IMG/VR virus record: IMGVR_UViG_3300030103_004013
Coordinates: 1-35,744 of that record
Direction: 5' to 3' (one strand)
Source: a virus
Length of the DNA: 35,744 bases
Under the pieces are notes generated by a model. That model had not been told where the DNA came from and did not search any database. It saw only the letters and a list, made by a program, of their open reading frames with translations. Position 1 is the first letter of the stretch; the number at the start of each line of letters is the position of its first letter. Positions 1-4,442 of the stretch are shown here, piece by piece. Position numbers and translations under genes: made by a program.

Positions 1-39
1 TTTACATTTATCTAACTTAGCCTATAGGTGTACAGGCTA

Positions 40-67
40 GCACGCGCCCGCGCCGCGGTGGTCGAGC
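40..67. other. GC-rich island in AT-rich DNA
   Basis: 24 of 28 bases are G or C, and the segment contains CCGCGG and several GCGC steps. The surrounding sequence and nearly all other non-coding DNA in the window is strongly AT-rich. No ORF or RNA gene explains it. It could be a cohesive-end or packaging site, an origin or structural element, or foreign sequence at an assembly or recombination junction. The sequence alone does not decide between these. Confidence 0.4.
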
Positions 68-113
68 TTTTGTTAGTCTATGTTATATGTAAATGGGAAA
101 TGAGCCTTGAAAA

Positions 114-139
114 TATGGGGAACTATATAGTTCCCCATA
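114..139 (-). terminator. Perfect 26-bp palindrome, probable terminator
   Basis: The sequence from TATGGGGAAC to its mirror GTTCCCCATA is a perfect palindrome with an ATATAT centre. Read on the minus strand it is followed by ATTTTC, so it would act as a terminator for the small operon that reads leftward from 598 to 180. The U tract is short and the perfect symmetry also allows a protein-binding site. Confidence 0.5.
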
Positions 140-179
140 GAATGATTATGATTATATTTATTTTTGTTTAGTGCTTCTT

Positions 180-212
180 TTAATTAGTTTTTGAACCGCC
201 TTTTGATGTCAT
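180..212 (-). CDS. 10-codon micro-ORF MTSKGGSKTN
   Basis: This ORF begins in a TAATG overlap with the stop of the upstream gene and has a strong SD (AAAGGAG, nine bases before the ATG). It encodes only MTSKGGSKTN. Its SD-to-start segment is an exact copy of the one in front of the upstream gene, so this may be a real micro-peptide or the remnant of a gene whose body was lost. I give it low confidence as a functional product. Confidence 0.25.
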   Translation of the reverse strand: MTSKGGSKTN

Positions 213-365
213 TAGTCTGTCTCCTTTTTATTTATATGAAGTTTTCGTAGGTATATTTTATATTGGCTATCGATGAGAGCGAGTGTACGATCTCGCAACT
301 CTTTGTCGTCCATTCTAGGTGGACTCATTATTATTCTAGGTTTACTCATTAGTCTGTCTCCTTTT
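209..365 (-). repeat. 20-bp direct repeat containing SD and start codon (209-228 and 346-365)
   Basis: Two identical 20-base segments, 137 bases apart, read on the minus strand as AAAAGGAGACAGAC then TAATGA. Each contains a Shine-Dalgarno and the start codon of a small gene (starts at 349 and 212). The sequence diverges immediately on both sides, so this looks like a copied ribosome-binding module and not a gene duplication. Confidence 0.75.
212..349 (-). CDS. Small basic protein of unknown function (45 aa)
   Basis: Starts MSKPRIIMSPPRMDD and ends KKETD. The ATG at 349 has an AAAAGGAG Shine-Dalgarno about nine bases upstream, which supports expression. The protein is rich in Arg/Lys and Asp, with a Pro-rich N-terminus and a central segment predicted helical (RDRTLALIDSQYKIYLRK). 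It is too short to assign to a family. It follows the gene at 407-598 on the same strand after a strong hairpin, and its last codons contain the SD for the micro-ORF downstream. Confidence 0.65.
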   Translation of the reverse strand: MSKPRIIMSPPRMDDKELRDRTLALIDSQYKIYLRKLHINKKETD

Positions 366-373
366 CCCGTTAG

Positions 374-399
374 TAGGCAGAGCCTAACGGCTCTGCCTA
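374..399 (-). terminator. 11-bp stem hairpin between small genes
   Basis: TAGGCAGAGCC (374-384) pairs perfectly with GGCTCTGCCTA (389-399) around a TAAC loop. It lies just past the stop of the 407-598 gene. The minus strand continues CTAACGGGAAAAGG with no U tract, so it is more likely an mRNA-stabilising or attenuating hairpin than a full intrinsic terminator. Confidence 0.55.
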
Positions 400-406
400 A
401 TTTATA

Positions 407-598
407 TTACTTTATCTTTAACAATTCAAATAAAGCTTTAGCTATCTTATCTTTTTCATTTATGCTAAAGTCATTCTCTGAATTATGCTTACCCCAAAAA
501 TTTATTCTAACTCTATCATCAGAATGCTTTTCAGAGTACCTATTTACTACTAACTCAATGTTAATTTCATTGAAGTCTTTTGTATATCTTTGTTCCAT
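407..598 (-). CDS. Small protein of unknown function (63 aa)
   Basis: Begins MEQRYTKDFNEINIELVVNR and ends AKALFELLKIK. The pattern of alternating beta (INIELVV, RVRINFW) then a C-terminal helix suggests a small alpha/beta fold; I do not recognise the family. The start at 598 is preceded by AACGAAAGGAAG, the extended Shine-Dalgarno used by many genes in this phage. A good minus-strand promoter (647-675) and an operator-like palindrome lie directly upstream, so this is probably the first gene of an early leftward operon. Confidence 0.7.
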   Translation of the reverse strand: MEQRYTKDFNEINIELVVNRYSEKHSDDRVRINFWGKHNSENDFSINEKDKIAKALFELLKIK

Positions 599-631
599 TT
601 TCTTCCTTTCGTTAATAAGATTACTTAATTG

Positions 632-653
632 TTATCTTATATATATAAGATAA
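632..653. promoter_or_regulatory. 22-bp perfect palindrome overlapping a -10 box
   Basis: TTATCTTATAT followed by its exact reverse complement forms a perfect 22-bp palindrome. It covers the -10 box and start region of the leftward promoter, and a further half-site (TTATCTTATATTA on the minus strand) abuts it. A dimeric repressor binding here would block the promoter; this role is inferred from position and symmetry. Confidence 0.45.
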
Positions 654-675
654 TATAAGATAAACCATTTGTCAA
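647..675 (-). promoter_or_regulatory. Sigma70-type promoter for the 407-598 gene
   Basis: On the minus strand TTGACA (670-675) is separated by 17 bases from TATCTT (647-652). The consensus -35 and ideal spacing support it. It lies back-to-back with the rightward promoter at 709-737. Confidence 0.6.
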
Positions 676-708
676 TAACTTTTTTTATTTTTTTTATAAT
701 TATTTTTG

Positions 709-737
709 TTGACATATAGCCCATATTATCCCATAAT
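709..737 (+). promoter_or_regulatory. Sigma70-type promoter for the 783-1646 operon
   Basis: TTGACA (709-714), a 17-base spacer and CATAAT (732-737). The start codon of the first gene follows 45 bases later with SD AACGAAAGGA. The segment ATCCCATAATATA around the -10 recurs in related form near other promoters in this window. Confidence 0.6.
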
Positions 738-782
738 ATAATTGAGTTATTAATATTATCATTTAACGAAAGGAAAAATACA

Positions 783-1163
783 ATGGCTCAAAGTAATATA
801 GAAAAAGCTTTTAAAAAGCATAAACAAAAAGAATGGGAAAAAGAAACCATTAAATTTGTTACTAATAGAGTAATAAAAAATAAAGCTAGTAAGGAAGATA
901 CAAAACTTACTGAAAAGCAACATTTAATAATTGATGAATATGGCAAGTTAAATCTTTATGATGAAATTTCTTCTTCATATTTTGATGAATTAGAAGTTAA
1001 ACATAAAAACAAAACTATTAAAGTTATAAGAAAAAATGATAATGAATCTAATTCTGTGGATTTAAAAAAATGTCAAAAAGAATTTCCAGAACTATATTTG
1101 CAATTATTTAACAACAAACTTATAAGAAATTCAAAATATAGAACTATAAAAATTATTAAATAG
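783..1163 (+). CDS. Lysine-rich protein of unknown function (126 aa)
   Basis: Starts MAQSNIEKAFKKHKQKEWEK; very rich in Lys and Glu, with long predicted helices at the N-terminus and a C-terminal basic segment (RNSKYRTIKIIK). No catalytic motif is visible. A helix-loop region around residues 38-60 (KEDTKLTEKQHLIIDEYG) could be DNA- or protein-binding, but that is a guess. The SD AACGAAAGGAA lies at a normal distance from the ATG. It is the first gene of a three-gene rightward operon ended by a strong terminator at 1660-1700. Confidence 0.75.
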   Translation: MAQSNIEKAFKKHKQKEWEKETIKFVTNRVIKNKASKEDTKLTEKQHLIIDEYGKLNLYDEISSSYFDELEVKHKNKTIKVIRKNDNESNSVDLKKCQKEFPELYLQLFNNKLIRNSKYRTIKIIK

Positions 1164-1204
1164 AAAGGATAGGGAAGAGCTAATAACTCTTCCCTTTTTT
1201 TATT
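1164..1204 (+). promoter_or_regulatory. SD - hairpin - TTTTTTT - N3 - ATG element, copy 1
   Basis: GAAAGGA (1163-1169) precedes a hairpin GGGAAGAG (1172-1179) / CTCTTCCC (1187-1194) with loop CTAATAA, then seven T (1195-1201), ATT, and the ATG of the next gene at 1205. It looks like an intrinsic terminator, yet the start codon lies ten bases past the stem and the only SD lies on the other side of it. Copy 2 is at 1412-1451. Confidence 0.75.
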
Positions 1205-1411
1205 ATGAATAAAAGAATTGTAAGAGTGCCTATTGAAAGTATTGGTGATGTATGTGGATATTCTATGATTGAATACCATATGAATTTTACAGAAACTGTT
1301 AATAAATTATTAAAATCAAACAACATAAATTTTAAATTACAATCAACGTCTTATGGTGGTGAATACCTAGATGAAGACTGGAGAATATTATTTAAAATTG
1401 AAAAAATATAG
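1205..1411 (+). CDS. Small protein of unknown function (68 aa)
   Basis: Starts MNKRIVRVPIESIGDVCGYS and ends WRILFKIEKI. It is predicted alpha/beta with one Cys and no known motif. The assigned ATG has no Shine-Dalgarno at the usual distance; the nearest (GAAAGGA) is 35 bases upstream, beyond a hairpin. A later GTG (1226) has no better site. It is the second gene of the operon from 709, followed at once by an equivalent hairpin element and another gene. Confidence 0.65.
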   Translation: MNKRIVRVPIESIGDVCGYSMIEYHMNFTETVNKLLKSNNINFKLQSTSYGGEYLDEDWRILFKIEKI

Positions 1412-1451
1412 AAAGGATAAGGGAAAGCTAATAACTTTCCCTTTTTTTGTT
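1412..1451 (+). promoter_or_regulatory. SD - hairpin - TTTTTTT - N3 - ATG element, copy 2
   Basis: GAAAGGATAA (1411-1420), stem GGGAAAG (1421-1427) / CTTTCCC (1435-1441) with the same CTAATAA loop, seven T (1442-1448), GTT and ATG at 1452. Compared with copy 1 the stem sequence differs but complementarity is kept, while loop, T count and distance to ATG are identical. Confidence 0.75.
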
Positions 1452-1646
1452 ATGCAATCATTAACATTAAAACAAGTAAGAAAATTATTATTTACTTTGA
1501 GTGATAAACATTTATCTAATTTACTTAAACAAAAAAAAGAAAATGATTCTGAATTTAAAAAAGCTTTATTAGATGAAATGGCTAGTAGAGTTTTTATTGA
1601 AGTTAGAAACAAATATGGAATTGTTAAAGGCAATTTAAAAAAATAA
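1452..1646 (+). CDS. Small helical protein of unknown function (64 aa)
   Basis: Starts MQSLTLKQVRKLLFTLSDKH and ends GIVKGNLKK; Lys/Leu-rich and predicted all-helical. The frame is open further upstream to an ATG at 1371, but that would overlap the preceding gene and read through the hairpin, so the ATG at 1452 ten bases after the hairpin stem is preferred. It is the third and last gene of the operon, with a strong terminator 14 bases after the stop. Confidence 0.65.
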   Translation: MQSLTLKQVRKLLFTLSDKHLSNLLKQKKENDSEFKKALLDEMASRVFIEVRNKYGIVKGNLKK

Positions 1647-1659
1647 AGTTTCTTCCTTA

Positions 1660-1700
1660 CTGGATCAGCTTGAAAAAAATCAAGCTGATCCAGGTTTTTT
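1660..1700 (+). terminator. Strong intrinsic terminator
   Basis: A 14-bp perfect stem (1660-1673 with 1680-1693, CTGGATCAGC...) closes an AAAAAA loop and is followed by G then six T. It ends the rightward operon 783-1646. Confidence 0.9.
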
Positions 1701-1844
1701 AATCCAATAAACATTTATATATATACTTGCAACTAGAACCTGGGTTCTAGTGATATGATTATATGATTATATGATTGTATGATTGTAGGTATGATCTGGC
1801 GCTATGATTGCGCCAGATATGATTATGATTATATGATTGTATGA
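1701..1844. repeat. Non-coding stretch with ATGATT repeats and two hairpins
   Basis: No gene is seen. It contains ATGATT hexamers at 1755, 1763, 1771, 1777, 1804 and onwards to 1847, often as TATGATT with 6-8 base spacing. A hairpin ACTAGAAC/GTTCTAGT lies at 1732-1751. A second hairpin has a 9-bp stem ATCTGGCGC (1794-1802) / GCGCCAGAT (1810-1818) whose 7-base loop is itself TATGATT. The region separates a rightward operon from leftward genes that converge on it. Confidence 0.7.
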
Positions 1845-1985
1845 TTATTTTTTTCTTTTAATTAATTCAAATTCAAAAAAACTTTCATCACATTCAACAC
1901 ATTCATAAGGATAATTCCATTGTGAATGTGATTTATCTTTTGTCACTGGTTGTTCACAGTTTTTACAAAGTAAATTATTTTTCAT
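1845..1985 (-). CDS. Zinc-ribbon micro-protein (46 aa)
   Basis: Starts MKNNLLCKNCEQPV and ends FELIKRKK. Two CxxC knuckles (C7/C10 and C29/C32) are spaced as in a single-zinc ribbon, and the C-terminus is basic. Such ribbons usually bind nucleic acid or proteins; the exact role is unknown. The SD AACGAAAG lies upstream of the ATG at 1985. It follows the cysteine-rich gene at 2006-2704 on the same strand and is probably co-transcribed from the promoter near 2950. Confidence 0.75.
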   Translation of the reverse strand: MKNNLLCKNCEQPVTKDKSHSQWNYPYECVECDESFFEFELIKRKK

Positions 1986-2005
1986 TTTATAACTTTCGTT
2001 TATGA

Positions 2006-2704
2006 TTAATATTTTTTGATTTTCTCAACAATTACATTCGTTGTTTCTTTTCTATAGCAAAGTAAACAATCCTGGCATTTTTGGCCAGTGCAGTTTTGTT
2101 CATTCACAAAATTATCAACGGCAACGTTATTAAATGTTTTATCAAAATGCTTAGGAATCTTTTTTAATATTGAATTAGTTTTTTTTACTGAATAAATCAA
2201 AATCAAATTATCTGGTTTTTTTCTTTTATTAAAAAATGGTTTAATAATCTCCGTTCTTTTGGACCATAAAGCGAACATGCAATGCGGATTTTTTTCCGCA
2301 ATCTTACAATAATTTTCTATATGATTAAATTTTGGATACGTTTTTATTACTTCGCCTTTATCGTTTATAACTTCCGTTAATAATTCGCCGTGGGCGTTTA
2401 ATCTATAATAAGCTTGTAAAATTGTTGGTATCTCATTATTATTCAATAAACGCTCCGCTAAATATTCGTTACGATCTAATGCTGGACCAACATTTTTTCG
2501 AACGCCTTGCAACATTTCCTGAGAATAACAAACACCGCATATATTAACAACACGGCCAGCTTTTTCATTTTCAATTTTACCATTAACATAATTGTCATAG
2601 CAAAATTTATTTTTAAGAGTATTATTGCTAATACTTTTTAATCCAATTAATTTACCAGACATTGTTGACTGGTGGGGCATAACTGGGAAATTATCATTTA
2701 ACAT
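2006..2704 (-). CDS. Cysteine-rich phage protein resembling the gp88 family (232 aa)
   Basis: The protein has a CxxC near the middle (ICGVCYS, C56/C59), an RLNAHGELL segment (101-109), a FALWSKR segment (144-150), NLILIYS (166-172), and a C-terminal cluster C205, C210, C213, C216 (CTGQKCQDCLLCY). This order matches my memory of the phage 'gene product 88'-like proteins, which have conserved cysteines suggestive of metal or iron-sulfur binding and no established biochemical role. The start at 2704 has AACGAAAGGAAC upstream. It is the middle gene of a leftward operon with small genes on both sides. Confidence 0.65.
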   Translation of the reverse strand: MLNDNFPVMPHQSTMSGKLIGLKSISNNTLKNKFCYDNYVNGKIENEKAGRVVNICGVCYSQEMLQGVRKNVGPALDRNEYLAERLLNNNEIPTILQAYYRLNAHGELLTEVINDKGEVIKTYPKFNHIENYCKIAEKNPHCMFALWSKRTEIIKPFFNKRKKPDNLILIYSVKKTNSILKKIPKHFDKTFNNVAVDNFVNEQNCTGQKCQDCLLCYRKETTNVIVEKIKKY

Positions 2705-2725
2705 TTTATTTGTTCCTTTCGTTAA

Positions 2726-2878
2726 TTATAAAACTTTATTTTTTCCAAAATTATCTATTTGCCATTGCACGCCGTCCAACAACAATTTCATATTATAATT
2801 ATCTTTATTATAATTTTTCTTTAGATCAATTTCGTTTAATTCTTTTAATTGATTTAATAAACTTTGGTATTGATACAT
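2726..2878 (-). CDS. Small protein of unknown function (50 aa)
   Basis: Starts MYQYQSLLNQLKELNEIDLK and ends VQWQIDNFGKNKVL. The N-terminal half is predicted coiled helix, followed by an Asn/Lys/Tyr-rich linker. The ATG at 2878 has a strong SD (CGAAAGGAAG). It is the first gene after the leftward promoter at 2944-2971, and the SD of the next gene begins just after its stop. I do not recognise it. Confidence 0.7.
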   Translation of the reverse strand: MYQYQSLLNQLKELNEIDLKKNYNKDNYNMKLLLDGVQWQIDNFGKNKVL

Positions 2879-2894
2879 TTTTCTTCCTTTCGAA

Positions 2895-2916
2895 AGTGTT
2901 GTATTTTTACAACACT
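2895..2916 (-). promoter_or_regulatory. 5'-UTR hairpin just upstream of the SD
   Basis: AGTGTTGTA and its exact complement TACAACACT form a 9-bp stem with a 4-base loop. On the transcript it ends immediately before TTCGAAAGGAAG, the SD of the 2726-2878 gene. A stem this close to the 5' end could protect the mRNA or tune initiation. Confidence 0.5.
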
Positions 2917-2943
2917 AATTATTATTATTACGTTACATTATAT

Positions 2944-2971
2944 ATTATAAGATTATATGGGATAAATGCAA
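2944..2971 (-). promoter_or_regulatory. Sigma70-type promoter for 2878-1845 operon
   Basis: On the minus strand TTGCAT (2966-2971) is followed after 16 bases by the consensus TATAAT (2944-2949). ATCCCATATAATC lies in the spacer, as near other promoters here. Confidence 0.6.
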
Positions 2972-2980
2972 AGCTTTTTT

Positions 2981-3508
2981 TTATTTTTTCAACAATTTTT
3001 CAAGTTGTGCAAATAAATTATTCAAGGTTCTCGATTCTAGGATCAAGCGAAATATTCCTGGATTATTGTTTTTTGAATCTGTTTTTTTGATTCTAGGTTC
3101 ACGAAGCTTCTTATCAATATGATTAGATATGATTGTATGATTAGATATGATATGATTGCGAATATGATTGGGGATATGATCGCGAATATGATTGGATATG
3201 ATATGATTTCGTGAATCAAGAGCCACGATTCTGAAAAGTTTGAAGCCTCTCTGCTTGGTACTTGGTAGCAAGATAAAAACTTTACCACCACATTTTTGAT
3301 GTTTGATATGCCAATTGATCTGATAGTTTGATAATCCTAAATTCTTGCTCTCCTTTGATTTTAATTCAATCCAAAACTCAAAACCATTAATTAAACAGTT
3401 TACATCAGGAATTCCTCTGATTGTGGCACTCTCAATTCTCGTAAAGTGCCACAATTTCTGTGTTTTTTGAAGTGTGTTGATTTTTTGCCACAATTGAGAT
3501 TCATTCAT
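2981..3508 (-). CDS. VRR-NUC-like PD-(D/E)XK nuclease with Asn-His-Ile repeat insert (175 aa)
   Basis: Probable structure-specific or Holliday-junction-type nuclease. Counting from the ATG at 3508, the core shows RIESATIRGIPDVN (D35), EFWIELKSK (E48, K50) and the following Q63, the order expected of a VRR-NUC fold, ending near residue 98. Residues 101-131 are a run of NHI/NHT units (NHIISNHIRDHIPNHIRNHI), translated from a DNA repeat. A basic tail with FRLILESRTLNNLFAQLEKL follows. A TTG six bases further upstream is also possible. The start overlaps the upstream micro-gene by eight bases. The repeat probably forms a low-complexity linker; whether it harms activity is unknown. Confidence 0.75.
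   Translation of the reverse strand: MNESQLWQKINTLQKTQKLWHFTRIESATIRGIPDVNCLINGFEFWIELKSKESKNLGLSNYQINWHIKHQKCGGKVFILLPSTKQRGFKLFRIVALDSRNHIISNHIRDHIPNHIRNHIISNHTIISNHIDKKLREPRIKKTDSKNNNPGIFRLILESRTLNNLFAQLEKLLKK
3119..3208. repeat. ATGATT repeat tract inside the nuclease gene
   Basis: Ten ATGATT-like units (seven exact, plus ATGATC and two ATGATA) begin at 3119, 3129, 3137, 3147, 3152, 3164, 3176, 3188, 3198 and 3203. GCGAATATGATTGG occurs twice, 24 bases apart. The tract has a length compatible with the reading frame and is read as Asn-His-Ile units on the minus strand. Confidence 0.85.
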
Positions 3509-3566
3509 CGCCAACCCAAAAGCCTAGCAAGAAAACCAAAAGCAAGATTATGAAAATTTTAATCAT
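3501..3566 (-). CDS. 21-aa membrane micro-peptide
   Basis: Encodes MIKIFIILLLVFLLGFWVGDE, one hydrophobic segment with a basic start and acidic end, so a single-span inner-membrane peptide is likely. Its ATG overlaps the stop of the upstream gene (ATGA) and its stop overlaps the nuclease start by eight bases. This tight chain supports real translation by coupling. Function unknown; such peptides can be holin-like or modulate host membrane proteins. Confidence 0.55.
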   Translation of the reverse strand: MIKIFIILLLVFLLGFWVGDE

Positions 3567-3742
3567 CTTTTTTCATTTAGATAATCAAAAATTATATCCT
3601 CGATTTGATCTTGTGAATGAAAAATTATATCTCTCTTATAAATATTATTTAAAATTTCTTGTTGAGAACCTCCGCCCTCTTCAATTGTTTTTTGGATATA
3701 TGCCTCTTCTTGCTCGAGAGCCATTTGTTTTACTTTACCCAT
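3563..3742 (-). CDS. Small acidic protein of unknown function (59 aa)
   Basis: Starts MGKVKQMALEQEEAYIQKT and ends DIIFDYLNEKR. It is mostly helical with a Gly-rich turn (EEGGGSQQ). A good SD (AGGAGAG) precedes the ATG at 3742, which overlaps the end of the upstream gene by eight bases. It is the second of four chained genes (3956 to 2981) that share one promoter. Confidence 0.7.
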   Translation of the reverse strand: MGKVKQMALEQEEAYIQKTIEEGGGSQQEILNNIYKRDIIFHSQDQIEDIIFDYLNEKR

Positions 3743-3956
3743 TTTTCTCTCCTACGTTTTCGTAATCATCAATTAAAGACTCTAAATGCAATTCTGATAG
3801 ATGCCAAAAATCTTTATTATGGTATTTAGGATAATTAGCTTCAAAGTAAGTAGCACCACCATTACCGTCATTCCATATGGAACCTTTATCAGTTTTGGCT
3901 TCATAACCTAAACCACGCCTTGTTTCAAAGTATCTTACACTTTTAATTTTAATCAT
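3735..3956 (-). CDS. Small protein of unknown function (73 aa)
   Basis: Starts MIKIKSVRYFETRRGLGYEA and contains a Gly/Asn-rich loop (WNDGNGGATYFEA), then a C-terminal acidic helix. The beta-rich N-terminal half could be a small binding domain; I do not recognise a family. SD GAAAGGAC lies upstream of the ATG at 3956, and a good promoter lies at 3990-4017. It is the first gene of the leftward chain that ends with the nuclease. Confidence 0.7.
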   Translation of the reverse strand: MIKIKSVRYFETRRGLGYEAKTDKGSIWNDGNGGATYFEANYPKYHNKDFWHLSELHLESLIDDYENVGEKNG

Positions 3957-3989
3957 TGTTTTTGTCCTTTCTTACATATTATTAATTTA

Positions 3990-4017
3990 ATTATATTAAA
4001 AAAAAACATATTGTCAA
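3990..4017 (-). promoter_or_regulatory. Sigma70-type promoter for 3956-2981 genes
   Basis: On the minus strand TTGACA (4012-4017), 16-base spacer, TATAAT (3990-3995). Both boxes are consensus. It is divergent from the promoter starting at 4028, the two -35 boxes being ten bases apart. Confidence 0.75.
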
Positions 4018-4027
4018 TAAATTTATC

Positions 4028-4056
4028 TTGACATATCCTATAATATATGAGATATG
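4028..4056 (+). promoter_or_regulatory. Promoter for the 4093-6585 small-gene cassette
   Basis: TTGACA (4028-4033) is followed after 17 bases by GATATG (4051-4056), a weak -10. TATCCTATAATATA right after the -35 resembles sequences beside other TTGACA boxes in this window and may be an operator. The only other + strand signals upstream of the twelve-gene cassette are the RBS of its first gene. Confidence 0.5.
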
Positions 4057-4092
4057 TATATTAATATGAACTATAAAACGAAAGGTAATGTA

Positions 4093-4308
4093 ATGACCAA
4101 AGACTTATTTAAATTAACTGATGATCAACAAAAGGTTCTCAAAAAATTTAATTGGGATGTAACACCTCAAGGTAAGGTTTTAGATTTATACCACGAGGAT
4201 TTCCAAGAAGGTATATGGGAACAAATACTACAAGTAATGGGTGAACATTCTGATAAGCTAACTTTGTTTGTAATTGGTGTTAATTCAGATAAAAGGAGAA
4301 GTGAATAA
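4093..4308 (+). CDS. Cassette protein 1, unknown function (71 aa)
   Basis: Starts MTKDLFKLTDDQQKVLKKFN and ends VIGVNSDKRRSE; acidic helices followed by a hydrophobic strand. An ATG at 4054 in the same frame lies inside the promoter, while the ATG at 4093 has SD AACGAAAGG, so the latter is chosen. First of twelve overlapping + strand genes. No known motif. Confidence 0.7.
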   Translation: MTKDLFKLTDDQQKVLKKFNWDVTPQGKVLDLYHEDFQEGIWEQILQVMGEHSDKLTLFVIGVNSDKRRSE

Positions 4309-4442
4309 TGACTTACGAAGAACTTATTAAATGGTTAGACAATGCAGACGTTGACTATGAAGAAGTTGAACACTTTAAAGATGAAGCGGGTGCATCAATA
4401 TGGATTAGATTTGATTTAGACGAGGAGGATGATGATGACTAA
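4308..4442 (+). CDS. Cassette protein 2, small acidic protein (44 aa)
   Basis: Starts MTYEELIKWLDNADVDYEEV and ends FDLDEEDDDD. It is extremely acidic, with an Asp/Glu tail. Its ATG shares a base with the previous stop (TAATG) and an AAAAGGAG SD precedes it. The polyacidic end resembles DNA-mimic or RNAP-binding phage inhibitors, but that is only an analogy. The GGAGG inside its last codons is the SD of the next gene. Confidence 0.7.
   Translation: MTYEELIKWLDNADVDYEEVEHFKDEAGASIWIRFDLDEEDDDD

Larger units (their letters stand above)
1..179. other. Left-end non-coding stretch
   Basis: I see no gene here. The stretch holds a 6-bp stem hairpin (18-23 pairing with 34-39), a GC-rich island at 40-67, a 26-bp perfect palindrome at 114-139, and ATGATTATGATT at 143-154, which belongs to a repeat found elsewhere in the window. 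It lies downstream of the small minus-strand operon that ends at 180, so part of it is probably a transcription-stop region. Confidence 0.6.

Noticed and set aside
1-70. tRNA gene in the GC-rich left end
   Set aside because: No cloverleaf, T-loop or anticodon stem can be drawn; only a 6-bp stem is present.
273-653. 126-aa + frame over the left small-gene operon
   Set aside because: It runs antisense through two small genes with good SDs, a hairpin and a promoter; it has no SD of its own.
2710-3090. 126-aa + frame rich in Tyr, Phe, Leu and Ile
   Set aside because: Composition is that of AT-rich antisense DNA; it covers a leftward promoter, a 5' hairpin and the 2726-2878 gene.
1751-3208. CRISPR array in the ATGATT repeats
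   Set aside because: Units are six to seven bases with 5-12 base spacing and no unique spacers of normal length; no cas genes.
3043-3291. 82-aa minus frame over the ATGATT tract
   Set aside because: A second frame of the nuclease gene; it is produced by the repeat and lacks an SD.
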